Assembly: GCA_903919315.1 (NCBI GenBank)
Contig: CAIXHP010000018.1
Location: 1 to 39,893, forward strand
Reading direction: 5' to 3'
Source: an uncultured Pseudomonadota bacterium
Lineage (GTDB): Bacteria > Pseudomonadota > Alphaproteobacteria > UBA9219
DNA: 39,893 nucleotides
Shown here piece by piece: positions 23,457 through 32,554 of this stretch. Both the position numbers and the translations under genes were made by a program. How positions within the stretch are numbered: position 1 is the stretch's first letter; each line of letters begins with the position of its first letter. The notes below the pieces were generated by a model that was not told the origin of the DNA, searched no databases, and saw only the letters and a list, made by a program, of their open reading frames with translations.

Positions 23457-24527
23457 ATGCCGAAATTCTTCGTCCTCGCCGTTCTCGCCCTCCTGCTCAG
23501 CCTTCCGGCGCATGCCGGAGAGCAAGAGCCCATCAAAATCGGAGTTGGCGCGCCGTTGACGGGCGAGTTGGCGGAGTTCGGCGAAGATGTGCGCGCGGGC
23601 ATCGATTTGGCGGTGCAAGACATCAACGCCAAGGGTGGTCTGTTAGGCCGGAAACTGCAGCCGATGTACGAAGACGACGGTGCCAGCCCGCGTCAGGGCG
23701 TGACGGTCGCCAACCGCTTTGTGTCCGAGAAAGTCGCCGCAGTGGTCAATATTTTCAGCCCGGTCTGCATGGCGACAGCCTCGATCTACGCCGAGGAGAA
23801 CATCCCCTTTCTCAACGAATGCAACACCGATCAAATCACGGCCAAGGGCTGGCCCAATGTGATCCGCGTCTATCCGCGCAACGCGCAGGAAGCGCCGAAA
23901 ATCGCGCAATTGCTTGCGCAGCAGTTTAAGGGGAAAAGACTGGCGCTCATCTATACGCCTCACGAATACGAGAATGATCTGGCCGAAGGGGTCATGAAGC
24001 TTCTTGAGAGTGAGCATCACACGAAGCCCGATGCTGTCCACAAATTGCCGGAAAACGGCGACGATTTCTCCGCCATCATCACCCGTTTGAAAGACGAACG
24101 CATCGAGGTCATCTATCTGGGCCTTTTCCCAAAGGCGGCGGGACTCTTTCTCCGCCAAGCGGCCATGGCGGGCTATCGCCCACAGATCGTGGGAAATACG
24201 GCGTATATAGGCGATGACATCGTGCGGATTGCGGGACGTGCGGCGGACGGCGTGGTGTTCGCAACGCCATCCGACCCCGACTATCGTCCCTCGGCGCGTC
24301 CCGTCGTCGAAGCTCTGGCGGCCAAAAATTTCAAGCACCGGCCCATCGCGGTTTACGCCTATGTGTTGATGCAGGTTTACGCCGATGCCGTGCTTAAAAC
24401 CCTGAAAAGCGAAACCTTTGACACGATCATGGGCCCGATTTCCTTTAGTCCCAAGGGCGATGTCGTCGGCCTCGATCTCGAATACTACCGCTGGTTCGAC
24501 GGCAAATTCGCGCCGTGGAAACCGTAA
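23457..24527 (+). CDS. ABC-type branched-chain amino-acid-like substrate-binding protein
   Basis: 356 residues of the Peripla_BP_6/LivK type. The signal peptide is MPKFFVLAVLALLLSLPAHA, cut before GEQEPIK. Family blocks include IKIGVGAPLTGELAEFGED, GIDLAVQDINAKGGLLGRK, VYPRNAQEAPKIAQLL, a GDDFSAIITRLK block and SFSPKGDV near the C-terminus. The start with GAGGTG 4 nt upstream is used; an earlier in-frame GTG would add a basic non-signal stretch. No permease or ATPase gene is adjacent, so it may serve a distant transporter or act as a sensor. Ligand class (amino acid, amide or other) cannot be read from the sequence. Confidence 0.92.
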   Translation: MPKFFVLAVLALLLSLPAHAGEQEPIKIGVGAPLTGELAEFGEDVRAGIDLAVQDINAKGGLLGRKLQPMYEDDGASPRQGVTVANRFVSEKVAAVVNIFSPVCMATASIYAEENIPFLNECNTDQITAKGWPNVIRVYPRNAQEAPKIAQLLAQQFKGKRLALIYTPHEYENDLAEGVMKLLESEHHTKPDAVHKLPENGDDFSAIITRLKDERIEVIYLGLFPKAAGLFLRQAAMAGYRPQIVGNTAYIGDDIVRIAGRAADGVVFATPSDPDYRPSARPVVEALAAKNFKHRPIAVYAYVLMQVYADAVLKTLKSETFDTIMGPISFSPKGDVVGLDLEYYRWFDGKFAPWKP

Positions 24528-24540
24528 CGCCATCCCTCAG

Positions 24541-24592
24541 CGCCATCGCCGCGCAGGCGGCGATCCATCACCTGCCGGGGACGCGAGCGCGA
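24541..24592 (+). repeat. Truncated copy of the 118-bp repeat
   Basis: About 52 bp match the left half of the element at 23231-23348 (GGCGGCGATCCATCACCTGC and the ACGCGAGCGC stretch). The sequence then diverges, so the right terminal repeat is missing. It starts 13 bp after the stop of the binding-protein gene and has the same orientation as the other two copies. Confidence 0.75.
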
Positions 24593-24753
24593 AGCCACAA
24601 GCGTTTCGGGGGGATATGCCGAAGTCCAGCGGTGGACAGCAATGCGCGCATGTTCTATGAATGAGCGCGTGTTTTTGTTTTGTTCGGATAAGCGCCGCAC
24701 CCTTTCCATCGCTTGCAGCGCGTGAATTGAACCCTCACCACGGAGAATGAGCC

Positions 24754-25278
24754 ATGCGTAAAAACCTTCTCGCTTCCGGCGTTCTTGCCCTCGCGATTAT
24801 CGGTGGGGCCGGATGTCTGGCGCCCGCGTTCGCCCAGAGCGCATCGTCGACTTCGTCCTCGCCGGACATGATGATGAACGGCCACGGGAAATCGTCTTCA
24901 TCAGGCATGATGGGGCACGGCGGTATGATGAGCTGCAACGAATCCGGCCACATCGACGGACGCATCGCCTTCCTGAAAACCGAACTCAAGATCACCGAAG
25001 CGCAGATGGACAAGTGGAACGCTTACGTCGAAGCCTACCGCGCCCATGCGGAAAAAATGACTCAAGACTGCGCGGCCAAAAAGACGAAGCGCGGCTCTTC
25101 GGCATCAATGGATCCTCTGCCCAAGCGCCTCGACGACATGGAGCAACGCATGACCGAACATCTCGCCGCGCTGCAGACTATGAAAAAAGCCGCGATCCCG
25201 CTCTATGATGTCCTGAGCGCCGAGCAAAAAAAGACCGCCGACCAACTCTTGCCGCCGCACGGCTCAAAAAGGATGTAA
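24754..25278 (+). CDS. Met/His-rich Spy/CpxP-like (LTXXQ) periplasmic protein
   Basis: 174 residues. The signal peptide ends near AFA-QSASS. The first part of the mature protein is rich in Met, His, Gly and Ser (PDMMMNGHGK, GMMGHGGMMSC), a composition seen in copper- or silver-binding proteins. The rest is helical, with two LTxxQ-type motifs (LKITEAQMDKW and LSAEQKKTADQLL) as in the Spy/CpxP family of periplasmic chaperones. GGAGAATGAGCC precedes the ATG. Likely role: envelope stress or metal protection. The metal link is inferred from composition only. Confidence 0.82.
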   Translation: MRKNLLASGVLALAIIGGAGCLAPAFAQSASSTSSSPDMMMNGHGKSSSSGMMGHGGMMSCNESGHIDGRIAFLKTELKITEAQMDKWNAYVEAYRAHAEKMTQDCAAKKTKRGSSASMDPLPKRLDDMEQRMTEHLAALQTMKKAAIPLYDVLSAEQKKTADQLLPPHGSKRM

Positions 25279-25326
25279 GGCTGGCGTTCGGCAGGACGAC
25301 TGTTTGAAAAAAGAGCGTAGCGTATT

Positions 25327-25347
25327 CCTCCCCCCTTGAGGGGGAGG
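25327..25347. repeat. REP-like hairpin
   Basis: CCTCCCCC and GGGGGAGG arms with a 5-nt loop (CTTGA), followed by a CTAGGTGGGGGG tail. This is an intergenic motif of a kind found repeatedly in GC-rich Proteobacteria. It lies between two convergent genes and may also act in transcription termination, though no U-run follows. Confidence 0.55.
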
Positions 25348-25444
25348 CTAGGTGGGGGGTAGGTTCCGCAAACACGACCGTTTCCGTGCTTGCGCGGATC
25401 GCCCCCAACTGAGTGCTTGCTTGGGCTATCAAAACGACTGAATC

Positions 25445-25981
25445 CTACAGATCGTCCTCGTTCGCCGTTCCGGCGTAGCGGACGGCATCCGACCAGCAGC
25501 GCTCAAGCTGGCGCAGCGTGCGGAATGTGGTGTCGAGCGCGGCATCGTCGCCCGCTTTCACCAGTGGCTCGGCCCATTGCAGCTCCAGCTCGCCCAGCTT
25601 GACGAGAACTTCGCGGCCCTTGGGCGCGACCTTCAGCCGCGCCGAGCGCCGGTCGCGGGCGGAGGCTTGCCGTTCGACATAGCCGCCTTCGACCAGTTGC
25701 TTCAGGTTATAGGACGCGTTTGAGCCGAGGTAATAACCGCGTTCGATCAAGTCGCGCACCGAGATTTCCTCCGCCCCGATGGTGCCCAGCATCATCACCT
25801 GCACCGGGCTGATGTCGCGGACACCGGCGCGGCCCAGTTCCAGCCGCACGACGTCGAGGAAACGGCGGTGCATGCGCTCGATCTGGCGCGGCAGTTCCTG
25901 CAGCGTGTGCAAGGCGGCGGTTTTCTTGTCGGAAGGCTGGGGTTGGCCCTGCGTCCGGTTCGTATCGTTCATCGGCTTCAT
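25445..25981 (-). CDS. MarR-family regulator, LdtR-like
   Basis: 178 residues with a central winged helix. The blocks RRFLDVVRLELGR, DISPVQVMMLGTIG and RGYYLGSNASYNLKQLVEGGY follow closely what I recall of LdtR of rhizobia and Liberibacter, where the RGYYLGSNVSYNLKKLVE recognition helix is characteristic. The wing is ERQASARDRRSARLKV. LdtR controls an L,D-transpeptidase and osmotic tolerance in those species; the target here is unknown. It is divergent from the TPR gene at 26115 and convergent with the Spy-like gene. A second ATG nine bases in (MNDTNR) could be the true start. Confidence 0.85.
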   Translation of the reverse strand: MKPMNDTNRTQGQPQPSDKKTAALHTLQELPRQIERMHRRFLDVVRLELGRAGVRDISPVQVMMLGTIGAEEISVRDLIERGYYLGSNASYNLKQLVEGGYVERQASARDRRSARLKVAPKGREVLVKLGELELQWAEPLVKAGDDAALDTTFRTLRQLERCWSDAVRYAGTANEDDL

Positions 25982-26114
25982 CCTCTTAGAATCACGCTAG
26001 GAGACAGAAAATAATTTTTGGTTAAGCGCCGCGAAGGTGGCAATATGCGGACAAGCTCGACCCTGCACGGCTTTGGCTGTAGCATGTTTTTCCCACGTTG
26101 TCAGGAACCCCGCC

Positions 26115-27146
26115 ATGATGATGCCCTCTCTGCCGATTTTCGTCTGGTTTCGCCGTTATGCGCTGCTTTTAGCCTTGGTCCCGCTCGTAGGTTGCGCGAT
26201 GGCCCCGGACAGCACCGTGGACGAAAGCTCGCCCGGCGCGGGTATGGTGCGTTTGGCGCAGCAGATGCAGCGCAAAGGCGACAATATGGGGGCGTTGGAC
26301 TTTTATATGCGGGCGCTGCAGCGCGACGCGCGCAATCTGGAAGCCTACAGAGGCTCGGCGGCGATTCTCGAACAGGCGGGCGATCTGACCGGCGCGGCGG
26401 CGCAGTACCGCGAGGCGCTCGGCGTAGCCCCGCGTGACGGCGACCTGCATCGCAGCTTGGGCCGCGTTTTAATCGCCCAGCGCCAATTCGCGGATGCCCG
26501 CGACGAATACACGACGGCGCTCGACATCGACTCGGACGATGCCAAATCCCAGAACGGGCTGGGCATCGCCCTCGACCACCTCGGCGACCACGTCGGCGCG
26601 CAAAAGCGTTTCAAGGCGGCGTTGCGGCGCGACTCCAAAAACCTCGCGACGATCAACAACCTCGCCTATGCGTACATTCAGGACGGGAAGTACGGCGAAG
26701 CCATCAAACTTTTGGAACCGGAGCAAAAGAACCCCAAGGCGACCCCCTCGCTGCGGCAGAATCTGGCGCTGGCCTATGGCCTGTCGGGCATGGAGCTGGA
26801 TGCCGCGCGGGTGGCGCGGATGGATTTGCCGCCGAGTCAGGTGAAGGACAATCTGGATTTTTACAAACGCCGTCGCGCCGAGCTGGCGGTTTCGACCACG
26901 CCTTACGCCGAAATCGGCTCGTTTGCCACCGAAGCGATGGCGGCGGCGGAAATCGCCCGCCTACAGCCGCACCTTGACCGCGCGGGCGCTGACCTCAAAC
27001 CCGTGATCGAGCCCGAAGTGGCGCTTCCCGGCGGCACGCCGCGCTTCACCGTGCGGATGCTCGGCTGCGCCAAGCCAAGCGAGGTCAAGACCTTCTGCGA
27101 CTATATGACCGGCCACGGCTTGCCCTGCACGGCGCGGGGGAAGTGA
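26115..27146 (+). CDS. TPR lipoprotein of TadD type
   Basis: 343 residues. The N-terminus is a lipoprotein signal (FRRYALLLALVPLVGC), with the lipobox Cys followed by AMAPD. About five tetratricopeptide repeats follow (for example NMGALDFYMRALQRDARN, DLTGAAAQYREALGV and YGEAIKLLEP). The last 80 residues look like a SPOR-type beta-alpha domain (PYAEIGSFATEAMAAAEIAR, then PRFTVRMLGC). The first of three successive ATGs is used because AGGAA lies 8 nt upstream. It stands next to the tad locus on the opposite strand, and TadD is the TPR pilotin-like lipoprotein of that system. That placement is the main reason for the call. Confidence 0.8.
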   Translation: MMMPSLPIFVWFRRYALLLALVPLVGCAMAPDSTVDESSPGAGMVRLAQQMQRKGDNMGALDFYMRALQRDARNLEAYRGSAAILEQAGDLTGAAAQYREALGVAPRDGDLHRSLGRVLIAQRQFADARDEYTTALDIDSDDAKSQNGLGIALDHLGDHVGAQKRFKAALRRDSKNLATINNLAYAYIQDGKYGEAIKLLEPEQKNPKATPSLRQNLALAYGLSGMELDAARVARMDLPPSQVKDNLDFYKRRRAELAVSTTPYAEIGSFATEAMAAAEIARLQPHLDRAGADLKPVIEPEVALPGGTPRFTVRMLGCAKPSEVKTFCDYMTGHGLPCTARGK

Positions 27147-27150
27147 ACAC

Positions 27151-27462
27151 ATGACAACGCTCCTCGTCTCAATGTTACGCGGTGGAATCCTTGTTCTGGC
27201 GCTCGTTCTGGCTTCGGCGGGAGCCGTGCGGGCGGACGCGCCGAGGGAACGGCCTTGTGGGGAAGGGCTGCAGGACTGGTGTCCCGCGCCATCCGGCGAT
27301 CCTTGCGGCGCCCACAAAGATCGTGAATCGTGCAAGGCGGACCCGCGCTGCTACGGCATGCCCTTTCGTGGCGAAAGCTTCGCCCCCTGTTCCTACGACG
27401 CGCGCGGCTTCGCCGCCAACTGCCCGACCGTAGGCTGCACAAGCACCCCCCCGCGCGATTAA
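27151..27462 (+). CDS. Small Cys-rich exported protein
   Basis: 103 residues starting 4 bp after the TPR lipoprotein gene, so probably cotranscribed. A signal peptide (MLRGGILVLALVLASAGAVR, cut near ADA-PRERP) precedes a mature domain with eight cysteines in about 75 residues (PCGEG, DWCPA, DPCGAH, ESCKAD, PRCYGM, APCSYD, ANCPT, GCTST). These could form four disulfides in the periplasm. Such small knotted domains may bind proteins or metals, but no family is recognised. Its link with the pilus genes is only positional. Confidence 0.72.
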   Translation: MTTLLVSMLRGGILVLALVLASAGAVRADAPRERPCGEGLQDWCPAPSGDPCGAHKDRESCKADPRCYGMPFRGESFAPCSYDARGFAANCPTVGCTSTPPRD

Positions 27463-27494
27463 GAACCGGACGCCACCGCCCCCCCCCCACCCAG

Positions 27495-27612
27495 CGTCAT
27501 CGCCGCGAAGGCGGCGATCCATCACCCGTCGGCGACGTGAGTGCAGTGTTCTGAAACAAGGCGCTGATGGTGACACTGGGAGATGGATGCTCGCCTTCGC
27601 GAGCATGACTCA
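27495..27612 (+). repeat. 118-bp MITE-like repeat, copy C
   Basis: Full-length partner of copy A, same orientation and about 89 % identical. It fills most of the gap between the convergent Cys-rich gene and tadC. Its long, nearly self-complementary ends could form one large stem in RNA from either strand and may serve as a bidirectional terminator here. Confidence 0.88.
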
Positions 27613-27632
27613 AGGATGGTGGCGACCACGCC

Positions 27633-28586
27633 CTAATTGTGCATCGCCGCCATCACCTTGATGACCGCCGGGCCGATCAGGACGACGAACAGGGGCGGCA
27701 GGATGAAGATGATCATCGGCACGGTGAGAATGGCGGGCAGACGCGCCGCTTTTTCCTCGGCCCGCATCATCCGCTCTTCGCGCATTTCGGCGGACAAAAC
27801 GCGCAACGCTTGCGCCAGCGGCGTGCCGTATTTCTCGGTCTGAATGAGCGTGTTGACCAAGGCCAGAACGCTCGGCAGCGGCACGCGGTCGGCGAGGCCG
27901 TGCAGCGCCTTGCTCCGGTCGGGGAGGAAGTTCAGCTCCACGCCGGTCAGGCCGATTTCCTCCGCCAGCTCCGGACTGGTCGGGCCGATTTCGCGGCCCA
28001 CGCGGTCGAACGCGGCATCGAGGCTGAGGCCCGCCTCGGCGCAAATCACCATCAGGTCAAGCGCGTCCGGAATCGACTTGCGGAGCATGTCCTCGCGCTT
28101 CTGGCTCTGGTTTTTGAGCAGGACGTTCGGCATGACCCACCCCAGCAGCCCCGTGAACAGCGCCGCGAGAATCCCCAGCGCGGGCGGCAGTTTACCGAGA
28201 TGCAGAACGAGCGTGAAGAACGCGCCCCCCGCCGCAAAGCCCAGCATCATCGCCAGCTTGGCGAACAGAAAGGCGAACATGGCATCGCGGGAATGATACC
28301 CGGCGCGTTTGAGTCGGAGCCGCAGTTCGCTCAGCTCCTTGCCGCGCGACAGCTTGAGCCATTCGACCACGCGCTTCATCAAACTGGCGCGGCGCAGACC
28401 GGCGCGGCGCGAGTTTTTCTTGCGGCGCTCGTCCTCGAATTCGTTGCGGCTTTGGGTGACGGACTTTAACCGGCCCGGCAAAGGATCGCGATCGATCAAC
28501 GCGCTCCACACCAAAACCACGACCACGAACGCCGCAAACCCGCAGAGCCAGGACATGAGATCGGGGTTGTTGGCGAACGAGGACAT
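27633..28586 (-). CDS. tadC: Tad pilus inner-membrane platform protein TadC
   Basis: 317 residues of the GspF/T2SSF type. There is an N-terminal membrane helix (MSWLCGFAAFVVVVLVWSAL), a basic cytoplasmic stretch, and two helices at about 105-155. The T2SSF core follows (IPDALDLMVICAEAGLSLDA, DRVGREIG), and the C-terminal helix is VPMIIFILPPLFVVLIGPAV. With TadB it forms the platform on which the motor CpaF drives pilin polymerisation. It is the last gene of the leftward run, starting 2 bp after tadB ends. Confidence 0.93.
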   Translation of the reverse strand: MSSFANNPDLMSWLCGFAAFVVVVLVWSALIDRDPLPGRLKSVTQSRNEFEDERRKKNSRRAGLRRASLMKRVVEWLKLSRGKELSELRLRLKRAGYHSRDAMFAFLFAKLAMMLGFAAGGAFFTLVLHLGKLPPALGILAALFTGLLGWVMPNVLLKNQSQKREDMLRKSIPDALDLMVICAEAGLSLDAAFDRVGREIGPTSPELAEEIGLTGVELNFLPDRSKALHGLADRVPLPSVLALVNTLIQTEKYGTPLAQALRVLSAEMREERMMRAEEKAARLPAILTVPMIIFILPPLFVVLIGPAVIKVMAAMHN

Positions 28587-28588
28587 GG

Positions 28589-29572
28589 CTACAGCTCGAA
28601 ACTGATCATTTTCTTCATGACGAGCACGCCAAAGCCGATAAGCCCCAGCCCAAAGCCCAGCATGATCTTACCCTTCAGGCAGGTCAGCATGATCATCATG
28701 TATTCCGAATTCACGGCCATCAAGAGGCCGAACATCAGAAACGGCAACGAGCCGATGATCATGGCGCTGGCGCGGGCTTCCGACGACATGGCGCGAATCT
28801 TGAGGCGCAACTGCCGCCGTTTGCGCAGCAGTTCGGCGAGGTTTCCCAGCGTTTCCGCCAGATTGCCGCCCGTCTCGCGTTGGATCGCCAGCGCGATGAT
28901 GAAAAAGCGAAACTCCGGCGTGTCGAGCCGTCCCGACACTTCCCACATGGATTCTTCAAGCGACCGCCCCATGCGCACGCCGTCGCTGATGCGGCGAAAC
29001 TCGATGCCGATGGGGTCGGGAAGCTCATGGCCGACCGAGGCGATGGACTCGGAAATCGGCAAACCGGAACGCAGGCCACGGCAGATCGTGTCGATGGCTT
29101 CGGGAAAACTGGCAAGGAATTTGCGGATACGGCGGTTGCCCATCCGGTTGATCACCATGTGCGGCAGGTAAAGGCCGCAGGCGATGCCCATGAACGCCGC
29201 CATCAGCTTTGACCAGTGCGCGAGATAGGCAAAGGCGAAATAAAAGGCGAAGATCGCCAGCGCGTTCAACAAAAGATATTCGCCGATCGCGATGTTACGG
29301 CCGGTGCGGGCGAGCCGCGCGCGCAGCTTGGCCGGATTGGGCAGAAACGTCTTGATCAGGCTGTCCATCAGCGCGATTTCGCTGTCGCTGGTGCGGCGGC
29401 GCAGCGAAGCGGATGCGCTTTTGCTGCCGCGCACGGCCATCAATTCGCCGCTGACCCGCGCCAGACGCTTTTTGTTGAGGGAGCCCGCCGACTCGCCCCA
29501 GAACAGGGCCACAAGCATCAGCAGGCTCAGCCCGCCGCCCACACCGATCAACAGGATGAGCTGCGGCGTCAT
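28589..29572 (-). CDS. tadB: Tad pilus inner-membrane platform protein TadB
   Basis: 327 residues of the same fold as TadC. The N-terminal helix is LILLIGVGGGLSLLMLVALF, a pair of helices lies at about 100-145, and the T2SSF core contains FPEAIDTICRGLRSGLPISE and RETGGNLAETLGNLAELL. Two C-terminal helices end the protein. Its ATG overlaps the cpaF stop by 4 bp, so translation is coupled. Order and overlaps match the usual cpaF-tadB-tadC arrangement. Confidence 0.93.
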   Translation of the reverse strand: MTPQLILLIGVGGGLSLLMLVALFWGESAGSLNKKRLARVSGELMAVRGSKSASASLRRRTSDSEIALMDSLIKTFLPNPAKLRARLARTGRNIAIGEYLLLNALAIFAFYFAFAYLAHWSKLMAAFMGIACGLYLPHMVINRMGNRRIRKFLASFPEAIDTICRGLRSGLPISESIASVGHELPDPIGIEFRRISDGVRMGRSLEESMWEVSGRLDTPEFRFFIIALAIQRETGGNLAETLGNLAELLRKRRQLRLKIRAMSSEARASAMIIGSLPFLMFGLLMAVNSEYMMIMLTCLKGKIMLGFGLGLIGFGVLVMKKMISFEL

Positions 29573-31209
29573 GTCATGGCCTCAAGCAGTTCCTTGTCGA
29601 GGCCGTAGTAGGCGGCTTTCGGCAAGCAGTGGGGGCGCAGACCGTGGTTCTTGAACTCCACCGTCAAACGGCCATCGGGCAGTTCGCCGGTCACTTCGCA
29701 GGTGAACAAATCCTGCATGGCGATTACCTCGCCTTCCATGCCGATGATTTCGGAAATATGCGTGATGCGGCGCGAGCCGTCGCGCATGCGGCTGACCTGC
29801 ACAATCATGTCCACGGCGGACGCAATTTGCTGGCGAATGGCGCGCGGCGCGAGATTGACCCCCGCGAGGCCCACCAGATTTTCAAGACGCGACACGGCTT
29901 CGCGCGGGCGGTTGGCGTGGACGGTGGAGAACGAGCCGTCGTGGCCCGTGTTCATGGCCTGCAACATGTCGATGGCTTCGCCGCCGCGCGTCTCACCGAC
30001 GATGATGCGGTCGGGACGCATGCGCAGGGCGTTTTTCAGCAAGTCGCGCATCGTGATTTCGCCGTGTCCTTCGAGATTGGCGGGGCGGGTTTCGAGCCGC
30101 ACGACGTGCGGCTGCTGCAACTGAAGCTCGGCGGCATCTTCGATGGTCACGACGCGCTCGCCGTGGTCGATCATTTGTGACAGCGCGTTGAGCAACGTGG
30201 TCTTGCCCGATCCGGTACCGCCGGAGATCAGGATGTTGAGGCGGCATCGCCCGCACACCCGCAGCACACGCGCCATCTGCGGCGAGATGCTGCCGAATTT
30301 CTGCATGGTGTCGAGCGTGATCTTTTTCTTCGAGAATTTGCGGATGGTGATGGACGGCCCGTCGATGGCGAGCGGCGGGATGATGATGTTGACGCGGCTG
30401 CCGTCGGCGAGGCGCGCGTCGCACAACGGCGTGCTTTCGTCGATGCGACGGCCGATGGCGGTGACGATGCGCGTGGCGATGGACAGGACGTGCGCGTTGT
30501 CGCGAAACTTCACGTCCGAAAGGATCAAGCGTCCCTTGTTTTCGATATAGACCTGCTTCGGCCCGTTGACCATGACTTCGGAAATCGACTCGTCGGCCAG
30601 CAACGGCTCCAGCGGCCCCAGCCCCAGCATGTCGTGAAGCAGTTGCGTCACCAACTCCTGCCGCTCGGCGGCGTTGAGCTGGGTCTTGGTTTCCGCCAAC
30701 AGGTCGTTCACAAGACCGGACAGATCGCGCGACAAATCTTCGCGCGCCATGCGGGCGGCGGCGGAGGTGTCGATCCGTTCCAGCACCAACGGTTGAAGTT
30801 TAATCTTGGCCTGCTCAACGCTCTGGCGACTGCCGCCGCTACGCGCGAAGACGGGCTCCTTCGGCGTTGACGGCGGCGCGGGCGGTTCCGGCTCCGGCAA
30901 CGGCGCGGGCGGAGCCGACGGTTTCGGCGCGGGTTGAGGTTCCCGATGGGGGGCCAAGGCCAGAAGGCCGTTGGTCAACGCCGTGACAATATCGCGCTGA
31001 TCGAGAAGATTCAGCTCTACGCCCTGACGAGTCAGATAGGCGGTGGCAACGAGCTTGACCTCGCGCACCACGTCGTGACGCGGCATGGCGGCGGCTTTCT
31101 CCGGCGGCAGGGCGTTGCGCAGTTCAGGGAGGATGCGGTCGCGCAGCGTCGTGATCGTGCTGTCCGTTTCGACGGAGCGGTGTTCGGTCGGGCTGTCGGG
31201 CTTCGTCAC
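29569..31209 (-). CDS. cpaF: Tad pilus motor ATPase CpaF/TadA
   Basis: 546 residues of the type II/IV secretion ATPase superfamily. After a helical N-terminus comes a Pro-rich linker at about residues 90-125, unusually long and repetitive ([10 protein letters not shown] and similar). The ATPase core has Walker [16 protein letters not shown], the Asp box in [12 protein letters not shown], Walker [16 protein letters not shown] and the His box STVHANRP. It hydrolyses ATP at the inner membrane to extend, and in some species retract, Flp pili. It overlaps both cpaE and tadB by 4 bp, making a tightly coupled unit. Confidence 0.95.
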   Translation of the reverse strand: MTKPDSPTEHRSVETDSTITTLRDRILPELRNALPPEKAAAMPRHDVVREVKLVATAYLTRQGVELNLLDQRDIVTALTNGLLALAPHREPQPAPKPSAPPAPLPEPEPPAPPSTPKEPVFARSGGSRQSVEQAKIKLQPLVLERIDTSAAARMAREDLSRDLSGLVNDLLAETKTQLNAAERQELVTQLLHDMLGLGPLEPLLADESISEVMVNGPKQVYIENKGRLILSDVKFRDNAHVLSIATRIVTAIGRRIDESTPLCDARLADGSRVNIIIPPLAIDGPSITIRKFSKKKITLDTMQKFGSISPQMARVLRVCGRCRLNILISGGTGSGKTTLLNALSQMIDHGERVVTIEDAAELQLQQPHVVRLETRPANLEGHGEITMRDLLKNALRMRPDRIIVGETRGGEAIDMLQAMNTGHDGSFSTVHANRPREAVSRLENLVGLAGVNLAPRAIRQQIASAVDMIVQVSRMRDGSRRITHISEIIGMEGEVIAMQDLFTCEVTGELPDGRLTVEFKNHGLRPHCLPKAAYYGLDKELLEAMT

Positions 31210-32417
31210 GATGAAGCTCCCTTCTTGCCGCCGCCCAGCAGACCGCCTAGCAGGCCTTTCGAGCCGTCCTTTTTGGCCTTTGCGCCCATCATGTCGTCGG
31301 CCAGATGATGGGCCAACTGGTGCAAGCTCTTGGTCAGGGGCGATCCGGGAGCGATGGTGTCCAGCATTTTTCCGGCGTTGCTGGCGGCGGTGACGCTCTT
31401 GTGGTCTTCCGGCAAGGTGAAGTCGATTTTGGCCTGAGCGCCTTTGGCGAACGAAGCCTCGTCCACGGCGGCAGGGCGTTGCGGCCCGACTCGCGCCGCC
31501 ACCAACGTCACCCGCGCGGTGCAGCCAAGAGCCTTGAGCATCGTGCGCACCCGCAGCGTGTCGCGGATGCCGACCAAAGTCATCTCGGTGACCAAAACGA
31601 TGTCCTGCGCGATGGCGAGCACGCGCTTTTGGCTCGACAGCAGATGGCGGGGCAGATCGACAATGATAACGTTGAAGTTGGCGCGTAGTTCCTTGAGCAA
31701 AGCGGCGACGGCACTGCTGTCCACCGTGAGTATATCGTCAAGATGTTCTTCCGCGCCGAGAATGGAGAAGCGTTCGCTGGCGGCGACGAGAGCGCTGGCG
31801 ACCATCAGGCTGTCGACGCGTTGGGGCGAGCTGATGACATCACGCAGACCGCGCCCCGGCTCCAGATCAAGCGCCAACGCGCTGGCCCCGAATTGAAGGT
31901 CGAGGTCGAGCAGGGCCACCTTCTGCTTCATTTCGTGCGCGATGATCCATCCGGCGTTGACGGCGATGGTGCTGGCCCCCACGCCGCCGCGCGCGCCGAG
32001 AACGACGATGGTCTTCGTCTCCTTGGCCCCGCTGGCATCGGTCTTGCCGTGGTGCGAGGCTTGCGTGACGGCCTGAGTCAGCATATCGGGTGTTAGGGGC
32101 TTGACGAGATAGTCCGCCATTCCGGCGGCCAATATGTTGCGGTAAAGTCCGACATCGTTGGCCGTGCCGACGGCGATCAAGCGCGACGCGGGGCCGCACA
32201 GGCTGACGAGTCGCGCGGCGATTTGAACCGGTTGTTCTTGGCCGTCGATGTCGACGAACGCGAGGCGTGGCGGCGCGTCGGACTCCAGCATGGTGGTGAA
32301 CAGATCCGCGCCGCCGTGCTGAATGGTGGACGCAGGAAAGCCTTGCCGTTCCGCCCACTCTTTCAGCGTGGCGGTCGACGTGTCATCCGTGACAAAGGCC
32401 ATGAACTCGGTATGCAT
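31206..32417 (-). CDS. cpaE: Pilus localisation ATPase CpaE/TadZ
   Basis: 403 residues. The first 125 form a receiver-like domain (SRLIAVGTANDVGLYRNILA, GMADYLVKPLT) without a clear phosphoacceptor set. The remainder is a ParA/MinD-type ATPase with a deviant Walker A GARGGVGAST and VALLDLDLQFG as Walker A-prime. CpaE/TadZ marks the cell pole where the Tad machine assembles. The C-terminus is basic and Gly/Lys-rich (MGAKAKKDGSKG). It begins a new segment of the locus after a 212-bp gap with a terminator-like hairpin, so it may have its own promoter. Confidence 0.92.
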   Translation of the reverse strand: MHTEFMAFVTDDTSTATLKEWAERQGFPASTIQHGGADLFTTMLESDAPPRLAFVDIDGQEQPVQIAARLVSLCGPASRLIAVGTANDVGLYRNILAAGMADYLVKPLTPDMLTQAVTQASHHGKTDASGAKETKTIVVLGARGGVGASTIAVNAGWIIAHEMKQKVALLDLDLQFGASALALDLEPGRGLRDVISSPQRVDSLMVASALVAASERFSILGAEEHLDDILTVDSSAVAALLKELRANFNVIIVDLPRHLLSSQKRVLAIAQDIVLVTEMTLVGIRDTLRVRTMLKALGCTARVTLVAARVGPQRPAAVDEASFAKGAQAKIDFTLPEDHKSVTAASNAGKMLDTIAPGSPLTKSLHQLAHHLADDMMGAKAKKDGSKGLLGGLLGGGKKGASS

Positions 32418-32554
32418 TCTCTTACCAATGGGGACTGATCGAACGTCTTAGGTGCCCTATAATAACCCAAAGCTATTAACCAAAGATTTTAACCGTGTTC
32501 GACTTGTCATGAGGTATTAACAAGGGGTTTATAAGGACGCGAGTATTAAGAAAT
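32418..32554 (-). promoter_or_regulatory. Leader region before cpaE, likely promoter
   Basis: This AT-rich stretch holds several TTAA(C) steps and TATAAT-like sequence (CTATAATAAC at about 32458-32467). It separates cpaD from cpaE in an otherwise tightly packed locus. No exact promoter boxes can be assigned for the minus strand, but length and composition suit an internal promoter. Confidence 0.35.

Noticed and set aside
23231-27612. Three repeat copies considered as a CRISPR array
   Set aside because: Copies are 118 bp, kilobases apart and separated by genes; there are no regular spacers or cas genes.
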